Part shown: positions 21,987-31,500 of the stretch, one piece after another
How positions within the stretch are numbered: position 1 is the stretch's first letter
Layout of the letters: every line of letters begins with the position of its first letter
Translations under genes and position numbers: made by a program
The notes under the pieces: model-generated
Seen by the model: only the letters and a program-made list of their open reading frames with translations
Databases searched by the model: none
Told to the model about the DNA's origin: nothing
Source of the DNA: Isochrysis galbana
Taxonomy: Eukaryota; Haptophyta; Isochrysidales; Isochrysidaceae
Length of the DNA stretch: 64,000 nt
Assembly: GCA_018136815.1 (NCBI GenBank)
Contig: CM030931.1
Span: 857,511 to 921,510 of the forward strand
Reading direction: 5' to 3'

Positions 21987-22849
21987 AACTACTTTTATAA
22001 GTAGGAGGCCAATGGGGGCCTCGCGCCCCCCTCTCTCCATCGCAGACACCCCCTGGGTAGGCCTGCACACTCAAGCTCAGCCACTGCCTGCTGGCAGGGG
22101 CTGAGCTGACACCACTCTGGTCGCCCAGACCTTCGACCTTCGCCGAGCGCGCGCCGCGCGCCGCACGCACTCGCCTGCACTGGCCCTCGCTCGTACTGAT
22201 CCCCCTCTCACCACTGAGCCACAGACCACCGAGGCCGCTAGGAGGGCACCCAGGGCCAGCGAGGCGAGCGAGGGAGAGGCAGGAGAGGCCAAGGGCACTG
22301 CCCCAGCCTCCATTGCCCCCTGAGCTGCCCTGGCTGGCCCTCTAGGGGGCCCCTCGGGGCCCCCTAGAAGGGGGCCATGGCGCGCGCCATGCAGCACACG
22401 CCCGTAGGAGAACGAAGAGAATGACGGGAAAAGAACGACAAAAAAACGACACGATCCGGCCCGAGAATAGGTAAGACAACCGCCCATTTACGGTATATCA
22501 ACGGGAAGACACCCCGCGCGGCAGACAGACACCGCGAAAGTGCGGCAGCGGACGAAGAAAGGCCGGAGGGCGGGGGCCGAGACCCCCCGGGGACACTATA
22601 AGATAGTTCAGAAGGCGTTTTACGTTTGTCTGCCACAGGAACACCCAACAACAGGTCTATCCTAGCCCGCCCCTTGCGGCGCTTGGCCCGTCGTAGTGCA
22701 CACGCCCCCCCCCCCCCGATACCAAAGACACCGGAATGAAGGGGGTAGTGTAAAGGGAGTGAGTGTTCTGGGGTATAGGCGATGGCGTGAGTCGGTACCG
22801 TGAGTGCGTGGTCTTTATAGCTAGCGGTAGTAGCCTGAATCTTCAGATG
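21987..22849 (+). mobile_element. Complete non-autonomous retroelement, SINE E
   Basis: Flanked by the duplication CTTGCTTCTTGGTC with preceding T run, at about 21966-21986 and 22850-22870. The 5' end (its C shared with the duplication) is CAACTACTTTTATAAGTAGG, a hairpin with arms CTACTT/AAGTAG and loop TTAT. It is followed by CCAATGGGGGC and a GGGGGC/GCCCCC hairpin. The 3' end is GTAGCCTGAATCTTCAGATG plus seven T. That terminus matches LINE A (CCCTGAATCTTCAGAAG plus T), so LINE A is the likely source of its replication machinery. About 863 bp; ORFs are not convincing. Confidence 0.8.
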
Positions 22850-23003
22850 TTTTTTTCTTGCTTCTTGGTCGTTTTGTCTATGTGAATCGACAAGAAAATC
22901 ATAAATGATAACACACGCGAGAAATAATAGCCCCTAAGGTTAAGAACGAGCCTCACCTTCTACCTTCTGGAGTCAGAGCAATTCCAGACCACTCAAACCC
23001 TAA

Positions 23004-24368
23004 TCAACCCACCTCCCCAGCAAAGTCTCCCTGAAGGTCACTTGGCTGTGCATTGAGTGGCACTTGTCGGTAATCATCAACAAGCAAGACCTCTTCCTCA
23101 TCAAATTGAGCTCCATATAGCTCATTCACCTTGGAGCGTAGCAGTGGTTCATATACGTTGAGACGATCAATAACCTGTAGTTCTCTTAGAGCAACAGCAG
23201 CGGACGGATCAGGAACATGCGAGACCACAAAAGACCAAAATACGGATTCAGCCAACTGGCACATCTCCAATGTTCCCTCTTGTGCAAAGGCTTGGTGGAC
23301 GAGGACACTGACTGCATCGGTGGTTAGAAGCATCTCCGGAAGATCAGGTGATGAGAGTGAGATTTTGCCGCCCGTTCCTGCGTCAATTCTGTTCTCATTG
23401 CTCCTTTCGACGATTTCACTCAAAATGCGGAAGGCGAGCTTGCGGGTGGCCTTGTCCCTATCGCGCACTTTCACAAGAGCGACTTTTAGCACTTCGTTCG
23501 TCTTGAGCTGGGGCGCAATTATTTGCAACAGCTGGAGACTCGCGCGACGGACTTTGCCAACAGAATCAAGAAGTACTGTTGAAACGGTGGCATTGATCAA
23601 TGAAGTTGCGATTGATCTCAATGGAAACAACTGTAAGGTCTCCTCATCCTCCTTGTGGGAAACGTGGCTGTCTCGGGCCCTTTGGTTGCATGCTTCCCAA
23701 ATTGCAGAAAGAAGATGGATGGCAGAGACTCTTGAGCGGCTATCATTTTGCGTCATCAGCCGTTCTTTGATGGCCTCTGCGCTTTTACGGACTACTTCAC
23801 AAATCCGGCCTGAAGGGACCGAAAATACGAGGTACGTTGAAAGGAGCGTCTCCTCTCCGCAGCTTGGAGTACCAAGCCGAGCGACCTCTACGAGGGCCTT
23901 CTGTAAGGTGGACTGCAAGTGCTTCCCACTCACATGACGTCCTGGGCGCGTTGGCCCACTAGGATCAAGATTTTGGTCATCAAATTCCATGATGGTATGA
24001 ATGAGAAGGTCCAGATTGGCTCGCTGTGAGCGCTGCTCGGCGGACAGTGCTGCACTACTGGATTCGAGCATCGCCAATCCACGCAGGAGGCAGCAGAACG
24101 CTCTGAAGACTCCATGGTGATCTTGCTGGGCAAGTACTTCAAGCTCATTGAGCGAATCTTCCAGCCGTGCTCGATCCACGGGGCGGGGCTGGCACTGCCA
24201 CGCCTCAAGCAGCTGTGCCGCAGCAGCAAACGAGCTGTTCGCCTGCGGCAGAGCAGCTGCCGTATCAGGCTCATGCGGAATGGCGGGCGCGCGGGGCCAA
24301 GGCTTGATAATCAGGTGCGCATGCAAAGTGCTCCGGCTGAAAGCTGCGTGGTGTCGGCCGCGCACCAT
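23004..24368 (-). CDS. HEAT-like alpha-helical protein (possibly condensin CAP-G-like)
   Basis: 454 aa, single exon from ATG 24368. Helical repeats resemble ARM/HEAT: GKVRRASLQLLQIIAPQLKT, VRDRDKATRKLAFRILSEIV. The spacing of these two helices resembles the condensin subunit CAP-G/Cnd3, but no diagnostic motif is certain. The N-terminal ~60 residues are low complexity and could be mispredicted. The acidic tail EEEVLLVDDYRQVP is conserved-looking. If CAP-G, it would act in mitotic chromosome compaction; the 454-aa length is short for that family (~900-1000 aa), so further exons or another function are likely. Confidence 0.5.
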   Translation of the reverse strand: MVRGRHHAAFSRSTLHAHLIIKPWPRAPAIPHEPDTAAALPQANSSFAAAAQLLEAWQCQPRPVDRARLEDSLNELEVLAQQDHHGVFRAFCCLLRGLAMLESSSAALSAEQRSQRANLDLLIHTIMEFDDQNLDPSGPTRPGRHVSGKHLQSTLQKALVEVARLGTPSCGEETLLSTYLVFSVPSGRICEVVRKSAEAIKERLMTQNDSRSRVSAIHLLSAIWEACNQRARDSHVSHKEDEETLQLFPLRSIATSLINATVSTVLLDSVGKVRRASLQLLQIIAPQLKTNEVLKVALVKVRDRDKATRKLAFRILSEIVERSNENRIDAGTGGKISLSSPDLPEMLLTTDAVSVLVHQAFAQEGTLEMCQLAESVFWSFVVSHVPDPSAAVALRELQVIDRLNVYEPLLRSKVNELYGAQFDEEEVLLVDDYRQVPLNAQPSDLQGDFAGEVG

Positions 24369-24715
24369 CCGTATGCAATTGGAGGAGGAGTGTGTGCAGT
24401 GCGAAAGGTGGACGGGCCCTCCCGTTTCCCGCCGTCCCCAAAGAAGGCCCCCCCCCCCCCCGGCACGAGCGAGTTCTTAATTATACTAGTATTAGGTTTC
24501 AACGTAACCCCAGTTCACACGGCTCCGAAGCTCTGGATTCCTCTTCCGGCCTTTGCTCTTTCGCTGGTGGCTGTCTCGCTCGCTGAGCGGACCTTTCCAG
24601 CGTCAGAGCCCTCTCCAGAGGACAGATAAGGGTAGGCCAGCATGGCCGCACCGCCGGCGCTGCGCACGCATGTGTCATACGCGCGGATTAGAGTCTCGAC
24701 GCGCTCCAGTCACGT

Positions 24716-25130
24716 AAGGTGTCGTTCCGTCCGTCAATTATGGGACATCAATCGAATGGAGCCATCAAATGTCCATAGTTATTTATACAATAATATTCAC
24801 ACATGATGACCCATTCTCGATGTTTAACACCTACGGCGCGTGCTTTCAGGGGTTGGGCTAATTTTGGCATTCAGTCACTGGGTGCAATAAAGGCTCACAA
24901 TTAACAATTACACCAGGTGCACGCCGTGCGTGCCGATGTGCATCGGGTCCCCCGCGGGGACGCCGTGCGTGCGCATGTCGACTGGTTTCTCTGCGGTTCC
25001 CTACATTTACATTTACGTAAACATGCAATATAAGAGAGATTCTCACGGGGCATGTGTGATGAGTTGCAATCACCCATGTGCACATGTGCACGCAGGTCGT
25101 TTGCCTTCATTTGGTACCCCTCGTTTCCAA
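24716..25130 (+). repeat. Dispersed ~400-bp repeat, family F copy 1
   Basis: Begins GGTGTCGTTCCGTC, continues with ATCAAATGTCCATAGTTAT, and contains CCCCGCGGGGACGCCGTGCG and GTGATGAGTTGCAATCACCC. The same modules occur in reverse order on the plus strand at 46430-46832, so the two copies are inverted relative to each other. No terminal repeats or target duplications were identified, and the right edge is uncertain. It could be a DNA-transposon relic. Confidence 0.55.
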
Positions 25131-25655
25131 ATACGCGATGCGAACGAGCCTCAGCCGGAGATCATAAACCACATTTTGTGATCTCGGAACGGGCGCAAAG
25201 TGCACAATGGCATCGACAATGTCAAGAAGAAGTGGGAAACACCGTCCATTCGCTAATCAGGGTACTAGAAAGCACCAGCTGCAAGACTTCAATCAACTAC
25301 AGCAAGCCCAGGCCGACACAACCACCTACAACCGACTTACTACCGCCGCCATGCTAGCTAGCTACGTTCTACGTTCCCGCTACGCCGGAGCCGCCGCACA
25401 CCACCACGAAAGCGAACGCGCTGGGGCACTAGGAGCGTGCGGAGCGCCGGCGCTTCTCCGATCCTTGCTCGCGGCTGCCGCGTCGCTCCTCACGCGCAGC
25501 CGCCAGCCGAGCCGCACGCGTCCTCGCCCGCTTTGCCCGATCATTCTCGGCTTGCTCTCCCCGGCGTAGCGCGATTTCCACTTTCTGAGTGCGGATCATC
25601 GCACATCGCACCGGAGTCGGAGCTATCCTCATCGCTACAATGGCACATAGCAGCC
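25130..25655. other. No gene recognised
   Basis: Mixed-composition DNA leading into the minisatellite. Open frames here on both strands are continuous with the repeat frames and lack recognisable domains. Confidence 0.35.
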
Positions 25656-25660
25656 CGCCG

Positions 25661-26127
25661 CCGCGACACAGCTCCCGCCGCCGCGACACAACACAGCTCC
25701 CGCCGCCGCGACACAGCTCCCGCCGCCGCGACACAACACAGCTCCCGCCGCCGCGACACAACACAGCTCCCGCCGCCGCGACACAGCTCCCGCCGCCGCG
25801 ACACAGCTCCCGCCGCCGCGACACAGCTCCCGCCGCCGCGACACAGCTCCCGCCGCCGCGACACAGCTCCCGCCGCCGCGACACAGCTCCCGCCGCCGCG
25901 ACACAGCTCCCGCCGCCGCGACACAGCTCCCGCCGCCGCGACACAGCTCCCGCCGCCGCGACACAGCTCCCGCCGCCGCGACACAGCTCCCGCCGCCGCG
26001 ACACAGCTCCCGCCGCCGCGACACAGCTCCCGCCGCCTCCCGCCGCCGCGACACAGCTCCCGCCGCCGCGACACAGCTCCCGCCGCCGCGACACAGCTCC
26101 CGCCGCCGCGACACAGCTCCCGCCGCG
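25661..26127. repeat. 20-bp GC minisatellite
   Basis: Unit ACACAGCTCCCGCCGCCGCG, about 23 copies. Early units carry ACACA slips (25681-25770) and there is a CTCCCGCCGC slip at 26033. Because 20 is not a multiple of 3 and the unit has no stop in most frames, long artificial ORFs appear on both strands. These are not genes. Confidence 0.95.
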
Positions 26128-26375
26128 GTGTGTGCGCTGGCCGGTGATGCTGACGGTAGTTAACAAAGGCAAGTGTGGTAGGCCGTTTAGGAATTTTAGT
26201 CTCTATGTCGATACGGGGTGCACCGGATTTCATGTACCGAGCCACTTCGGATATGTACCATTTGAACCACTTGGCCTCTTGGCTATACCTGAGACGGGGA
26301 GCGCGTGAAGGAGAGAGTGAGAATGAATGCGGTGAGTGCATGGGACCGAACTGGGTACGTGCGGTGAGGGGAAGC

Positions 26376-26479
26376 TTCTCGCTCCCTCCCTCCCTCTTCC
26401 TCTCCCTCTCCCTCCATCCCTCCCTCCCTCCCTCCCTCTCTCCCTATCTCCCTCTCCCTCTCCCTCTCCCTCCATCCCT

Positions 26480-26516
<37 letters not shown>

Positions 26517-26575
26517 CTTCCCTCTCCCTCTCCCTCCCCCCCCCCCTCTCTTTCTCTCTCTCTCTTCTCTCTCTC

Positions 26576-26664
<89 letters not shown>

Positions 26665-26747
26665 CCCCTCCCTCCCTCCCTCCCTCCCTCTCCCTCTCCC
26701 TCTCCCTCTCCCTCTCCCTCTCCCTCTCGCTCTCTCTCTCTCCCCCC
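26376..26747. repeat. Polypyrimidine (CT)n/(CTCTCC)n tract
   Basis: About 370 bp of almost pure C and T on the plus strand, with CTCCCTCC, CTCTCC and CT units. It lies in the inferred first intron of the gene at 26794-27411 (minus), where it would be a (GA)n intronic tract. It can form triplex or slipped structures. Confidence 0.9.
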
Positions 26748-26800
26748 GGCGGAGGGCCCACGATGTGCTATTGCGAATGTTACGAAGGGCAACTCACTTC

Positions 26801-27411
26801 GCTCGAAGGGAATCGACGTTGCGCAAATCCGACTGGGGAAGCTCCCCCTTTTCCACCTTCGACTTGATGTCCGCGTGTATGTGCGCCCACACGAGATCGG
26901 ACTTGTTGGACGAGTCGTCGAAGCGCGTCTGGTAGTCCAACTTCAGACGGACGAGGGCGACCACACCGGCCTCGGTCATGGCGCGGGCGTTCTCCGCCTT
27001 GAGCCTCTTGGCCGCCTCCCTCTGCGCCTTCATCGCCGACGCAGCTGCCGCCTCCGCGCGAAGGTTGTTGATGCGTTCGTTGAGCTGCCGCGCCGCCGCG
27101 AGGTGGCCGGCCTTACGCTTGCGCAGGGAGGCCTTCTTGCGCTCGTCCTTCTTGTTGCACTCGTCGGCAGGGAGGTCGTCGATCTCCGCCGTGAGCTTCT
27201 GGACCGTGAGGTTCTCCTTCTCCAGGTCTGCCACGGCCTTGTCGATCGACGATCGGCGAGCGCGCCGCACGCTATCCTGCAGCTCGCCTCCGCTCGGCTC
27301 GAACGGGGGCGGGTCGTCGCTCGCGGGAGCGGAGGCATGATGCGAGGGCGAGCTGGGCGGCGCCAAGCCGGCAGCCTCCCTCACATTGGGATCCAGGTCG
27401 TCGGAATCCAT
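26801..27411 (-). CDS. Coiled-coil protein, first exon
   Basis: ATG 27411 opens about 200 codons: an acidic Pro/Ser-rich N-terminus, then a long charged coiled coil (KAVADLEKENLTVQKLTAEI, LRKRKAGHLAAARQLNERIN, KAQREAAKRLKAENARAMTE), then KSDLVWAHIHADIKSKVEKG. The last motif resembles a helix of Myb/SANT-like or transposase-related proteins seen in protists, but I cannot name it. A good donor, GTGAGTTG, follows the codons for SLRA at about 26801, so the gene continues through the pyrimidine tract; no downstream exon was found. It is divergent from the esterase at 27711. Confidence 0.5.
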
Positions 27412-27710
27412 GGGGGCACCACAGGGGACAGGGGCACCGCGACGGGTAGCGAGCGGCCAGATTTTCCACAGCGGAGCGGCAAATTTCTCGCTGGCGAGAG
27501 GAGGTTTTCGACCCCAGAGCGTGAAAACTTGCGCGGCCAGATTTTATTTAAGAAACGCCCTTTTCGCCAGATTTTATCTAATTTTTCGACTCTCGGCAAG
27601 GGGGGTAAGGTTAGAACCAGCTCCCCGCGCTGCGCGCCATCGCCGTCCGGCGGCGGCTCCGAGAAAATCAGCTCGCCTCCCCCATTCGTGGAGCCCCCCC
27701 CCTCTTCTTC

Positions 27711-30471
27711 ATGCCTCTCGGGCTGCTCGTAGTCGTTGGCATGTCAGCGAGCGCTATTGATCAAGCGGCATCGCCGACGGTCCATCTGACGCAGGGCACT
27801 CTCCTCGGCACCGCTGACCAAGCGGGCGTTGAGCGCTTCGCAGGCATCCCATACGCAAAGCCGCCAGTCGGAGGGCTCCGTTTCGCTCGCGCCGTGCAGG
27901 ACGACGAGCCGTGGCCCTCGGGGATGCTCGATGCGACGCGCGCGGGCGCCCCGTGCCTACAGAATCCTGCTGGTGACCCCCGCATCAGCGGTGACACCAG
28001 CGTGCCTCCTCCGTCCGAGGACTGCCTGCACCTCACACTCTGGCGTCCCCCAGTGGCCGGAGCACGCCCTCCACCCAGAGGTGAGCACGCAATCTCCGGG
28101 CTTCCCGTAATGGTGTATGTCTTCGGAGGAGGATTGTGCACAGGGTTCAACAATAATCCACTTATCGATGGGGCAAATCTCGCATCCCGTGGCGGAGTGA
28201 TTGTGGTGACCGTATCATACCGTCTGGGTGCACTCGGCTTTTTGCCCAACATCCCTGGAGCATTTGGAAACTCTTCAGTCGATTCCGAAGAGATTGGTAG
28301 CCGAAGTGATCCTCACCACTCGAAGGCGCTTGGGAATGGCGGGATGAATGGTATCTACGACATCATTGTTGCATTACGATGGCTGCAATCAAATCTTGCA
28401 GACTTTGGTGGTGACGCTAAGCGAGTCATGGTTTTGGGGCAATCGTCAGGATCCTACGCCGTTTGCACCCTCTGCGTCTCTCACGTGAGGATTGTTATCC
28501 CGCTGCGCACACGATGCAGCAATTCCCGACGATCCCGTTTGGATATCAGTCGTTGCGATTCTACCTTGCCTATGTGCACTTATAAGTTCCACTTCGGCTA
28601 ACGTTTCTTTGTGCCCACGCTTTCCAACCCACAGGCGGCGCAAGGCCTGTTCTGGGCAGCGGGATTGCTGTCGGGGCCTTGTTTGGGTGGCCCACCTGAC
28701 AGGGGTTGGGGGCCAGTCACTTCGATCTCACCTTCAGAGATCGCGAAGGAGGTAATGACAACATTGAATGTCAGCGATGTGCATGGCCTCCGTGCGGTGA
28801 GTGTCCCATTAACCCCTTTGAAAGCACCTGCTGTGATGTGTCTATGACCCATCCGGCTATGCCAATTCATGTGAGCGTATGCCTATCCACTCGTGACACG
28901 GTATCAGGTTCGCAATGCATCACTCATCCAATGGCCTGATCGATTGATGGATGGGACCACCCTTGCGCCGTACTTTAGCGCCTACTTTACCGATTCCGCC
29001 GTGGTCTCGGCAAGGCCCGAGCTACTCTGGCGAGCAGCGGCGACGGCGGATAGACCTCGGATTGAACAGGCTTCCCAGACGCACGCGGCGACGAATGCCT
29101 CGGTCAGCGTCGGCTCGGAGGAATTACAATCGAGTGCGATCCTTGTTCCCTTGGCATTGATGGTTGGCGCCACAAGCAAGGACGGCACTGCCGCATTCTA
29201 CGGCACAGCGCCAACGTAAGCAGTGCTCGATCTTACGTAGATGCGGTATCACTGGGCCATGCACTCGCACGAGTTTCAATATGCCGCAAGGATGGTACTA
29301 GTCCCTGCTTAGTTTGCAGCCTCAGCCTAGCTTGAATTCTTTCGCACAATGTCTTCAGGCTTGGCAACGTTCCTCCCAATCCACGTCAGATAGGCCAGGC
29401 GGCCTACACGCAGAAGCTTCACGACGTGTGGGGCGAGCTAGCCGCCCAAGTAGAAGCACAATACCCCTTGACACGCTTCGGCGGTTCTGCACAGGTAGGT
29501 CCTTGCCGTCTACGGGACTTTTACCTTCGCATGGCAGTGCGCCCTGAACCCACAAATCAATGCATCCTTTGCTATCTTGTTCCACATGCCTTTTTGACAG
29601 GCCGCCTTCATCCAAGCGGATGCTGATGCATACGTCATCTGTCCCCAGTTGGAGATCGCTCGTCTAGCGTCTGCAGCCGGAGCGAAGGTATGGCAGTGCT
29701 GATGCTTGCGAGCATCCCGTTGCCTCGATGCCCAACGCTTTCGATCACCATGTCGCCTCACGGAAACGGCATTGCATATTCGGCTGACCCCCCTGTCGCC
29801 GCATTATACCTGTTACTTCGTCATTTTGCTATCAGGTGTGGCATTATGAGTTCCGCCATTTCCTCGCCTCGCGCATACACCCACACGGATTCGGATGTGA
29901 CTGTGGGGTTGAACTTGATGTCGTTGCGCTACCACCTGCCGCGATATCTCGCCAACAGACAGTAAGGGCAACAGACAATGAATGGGCTACGCACGGTGCT
30001 GACGTTCGCTTCGTGTTTGGCACTAACTCCGGCGCCGATGACATACAGGCGACGAATGGGCACAATCGTTCTTTTTGCCCGTTCACGCCCGGCGAGAGGT
30101 CACTCTCGAATGAAATGCTTGCATTTTGGACCACTCTTGCTAGCACCGCCAATCCGAATCCCGATGAATTCGGCGAGCATCGCACACACACTCATGGTGT
30201 GGCTCTCGCAGGAGTGAATCGCCTTCAGGCTGGGCATCCGTCGCGTAAGGGGGGCTTGCTAGCGCCTCGCTTGCTAGAGCAGCCCTCGGCATCATCGCAC
30301 GAAAAAGGACTGCGATGGCCCGAATACATGGAAGGTGGAAATCGTACCTCGCGGATTTTCCGCTTGGTTGAGGGCAAGCCAAACAGCATGCTCGCCATGG
30401 AAATTCACGAGGCAGATTGTGCTTTTTGGCGGCAAATGTGGTCTCTTCACGACATGAGCAATCCGCATTAA
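27711..30471 (+). CDS. Type-B carboxylesterase/cholinesterase-like hydrolase
   Basis: Alpha/beta hydrolase of the carboxylesterase B family. Six exons fit with GT-AG introns and consistent phase: 27711-28484, 28635-28796, 28908-29215, 29359-29494, about 29602-29687 and 29836-30471, giving about 700 aa. Signal-like start MPLGLLVVVGMSASAI. Motifs: GIPYAKPPVGGLRF, SEDCLHLTLWRP, oxyanion-region FGGGLCTGF, nucleophile elbow GQSSGS (Ser), GLFWAAGLLSGP and catalytic His in ATHGADVRFVFG. The acid position reads VGATSKDGT, where the family usually has a DEG-type Glu, so an Asp may serve. Likely secreted or endomembrane esterase; substrate unknown. The final ~110 residues after the His domain are Pro/His-rich, longer than usual. 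Confidence 0.82.
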
Positions 30472-30538
30472 GGACACTTGTGGATTAGGTTCGGCGACAC
30501 GCTACGCATAGTCTTCGTCTTCTGTCGAGGCATGATCA

Positions 30539-30613
30539 GGGCGGTCAAAGAGGTCTTTTAAGTACTAATATGGGGGGGTCGGCATTTTTGACCGTGAGCG
30601 GAATGCCCCGGCG
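30539..30613. repeat. Small palindromic repeat, copy 2
   Basis: Starts GGGCGGTCAAAGAGG and ends TTTTTGACCGTGAGCGGAAT GCCCC, sharing both ends with 12431-12503. It lies just before the T-tract end of a LINE A fragment. Confidence 0.5.
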
Positions 30614-30620
30614 AAAGTTA

Positions 30621-31095
30621 AAAAAAAACTGAAGTTTCTGGGCTACACACCTACTACATTGCCGGTATTTCCCTTCTCTATCTACGCCGCCCTTAAGTTC
30701 CCTTTCCCCACCTCTTTCCCTGCCCCCCTTCTTTCCTTTTTCTTCGGTTTCCGGGGTCCGGCCTTGGTACGCTACCTAAGGCCTGGTTCGGAGTGCGGGG
30801 GCCGGGCAGGCCTGTTGTGTTCTCTCTCTTGGTGTGCGCGCCTGTCCGTGCTCGCGTCTAGTATGGCGGTGGCGCCGGGCCCACTGCGTCTCTGGTGGTT
30901 TCCTTGGGCCATGTCTCATTGGCTTATTCGTCTTTGTTGTGTTGCTCCTTGGGTTCCTCGACAGCGTGTGCTATCCTCAGCTTTGTGGCTAGTTTCACTA
31001 GTTCCTCGCTGGGTTTGAGCCCGCCGTTGTCGTTCATACTGAAAACGGGCCTCAAGTCGCTTATGTCTATCCTTTTCTTGGGTTGCCTACCCATG
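30621..31095 (-). mobile_element. LINE A 3' fragment
   Basis: Minus orientation. The T-tract (plus-strand A9) is at 30621-30629, preceded in sense by GTAGGTGTGTAGCCCAGAAA. It encodes the LINE A C-terminus (GRQPKKRIDISDLRPVFS...). Its 5' side is cut at about 31095, where a LINE B 5' end begins on the other strand. A copy with the same sequence continues past this point at 53.9 kb (CCCATGCCCGCTTGGGC), so the junction is an insertion or recombination point. Confidence 0.8.
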
Positions 31096-31397
31096 CAACT
31101 AACTTTATAGTTGGTTGCCATGGAGCGCGGCGCCGCTCCCCACCTCTCCTTCGGGCCCCCCGCCGCGGGCGCCCCCCCAGCACCCATGGAGCTGTCGCTG
31201 GCGAAGCGACCGCGTCCGCCCGCAGAGGCCGAGCAGGTGAGCGCGACCCCGGTCGCGCCGCACGGCCCGTGGCCCCGGCCACACCAAGGAAGGCAGCCAT
31301 GCTGGCCCACCCCATGGTGGGCCACAGGCTGTGACAAGCACCACACCAGAACCAGACCAAGAGAGACAACCACCCACCAGGCATGCCTTATGGTGTT
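31096..31397 (+). mobile_element. LINE B 5' fragment (hairpin class AACT/AGTT)
   Basis: Starts CAACTAACTTTATAGTTGG TTGCC, a 9-bp stem with TTAT loop beginning at nucleotide 1, then ATGG and about 90 codons of the LINE B N-terminus (RGAAPHLSFGPPAAGAPPAP). It stops abruptly at GCATGCCTTATGGT, where the next 100 bp are GAGCTTGGGTTGG-type repeats. This copy and the inverted copy to the right face each other tail to tail. Confidence 0.75.
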
Positions 31398-31500
31398 GCT
31401 TGAGCTTGAGTGGGGTTGGAACTTGGATGGAGTTGGAGCTTGGGTGGGGTTAGAGCTTGGGTTAGAGCTTGGGTTGGAGCTTGGCTGGGCGGGTAGAGTA
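31398..31500. repeat. Short GAGCTTGGGTTGG-type tandem repeat at LINE junction
   Basis: Seven to eight imperfect 12-18-bp units (TTGGAGCTTGGGTGGGG). It fills the gap between the two facing LINE B fragments. It may have arisen from repair at the junction. Confidence 0.6.

Noticed and set aside
25437-26341. Overlapping 230-266-codon ORFs on both strands rich in Arg-Arg-Pro or Gly-Gly-Ser-Cys-Val
   Set aside because: They are translations of the 20-bp minisatellite; all frames are equally open.
26175-26935. Ser/Leu/Pro- or Arg/Glu-repeat ORFs
   Set aside because: They are translations of a CT/GA simple-sequence tract.
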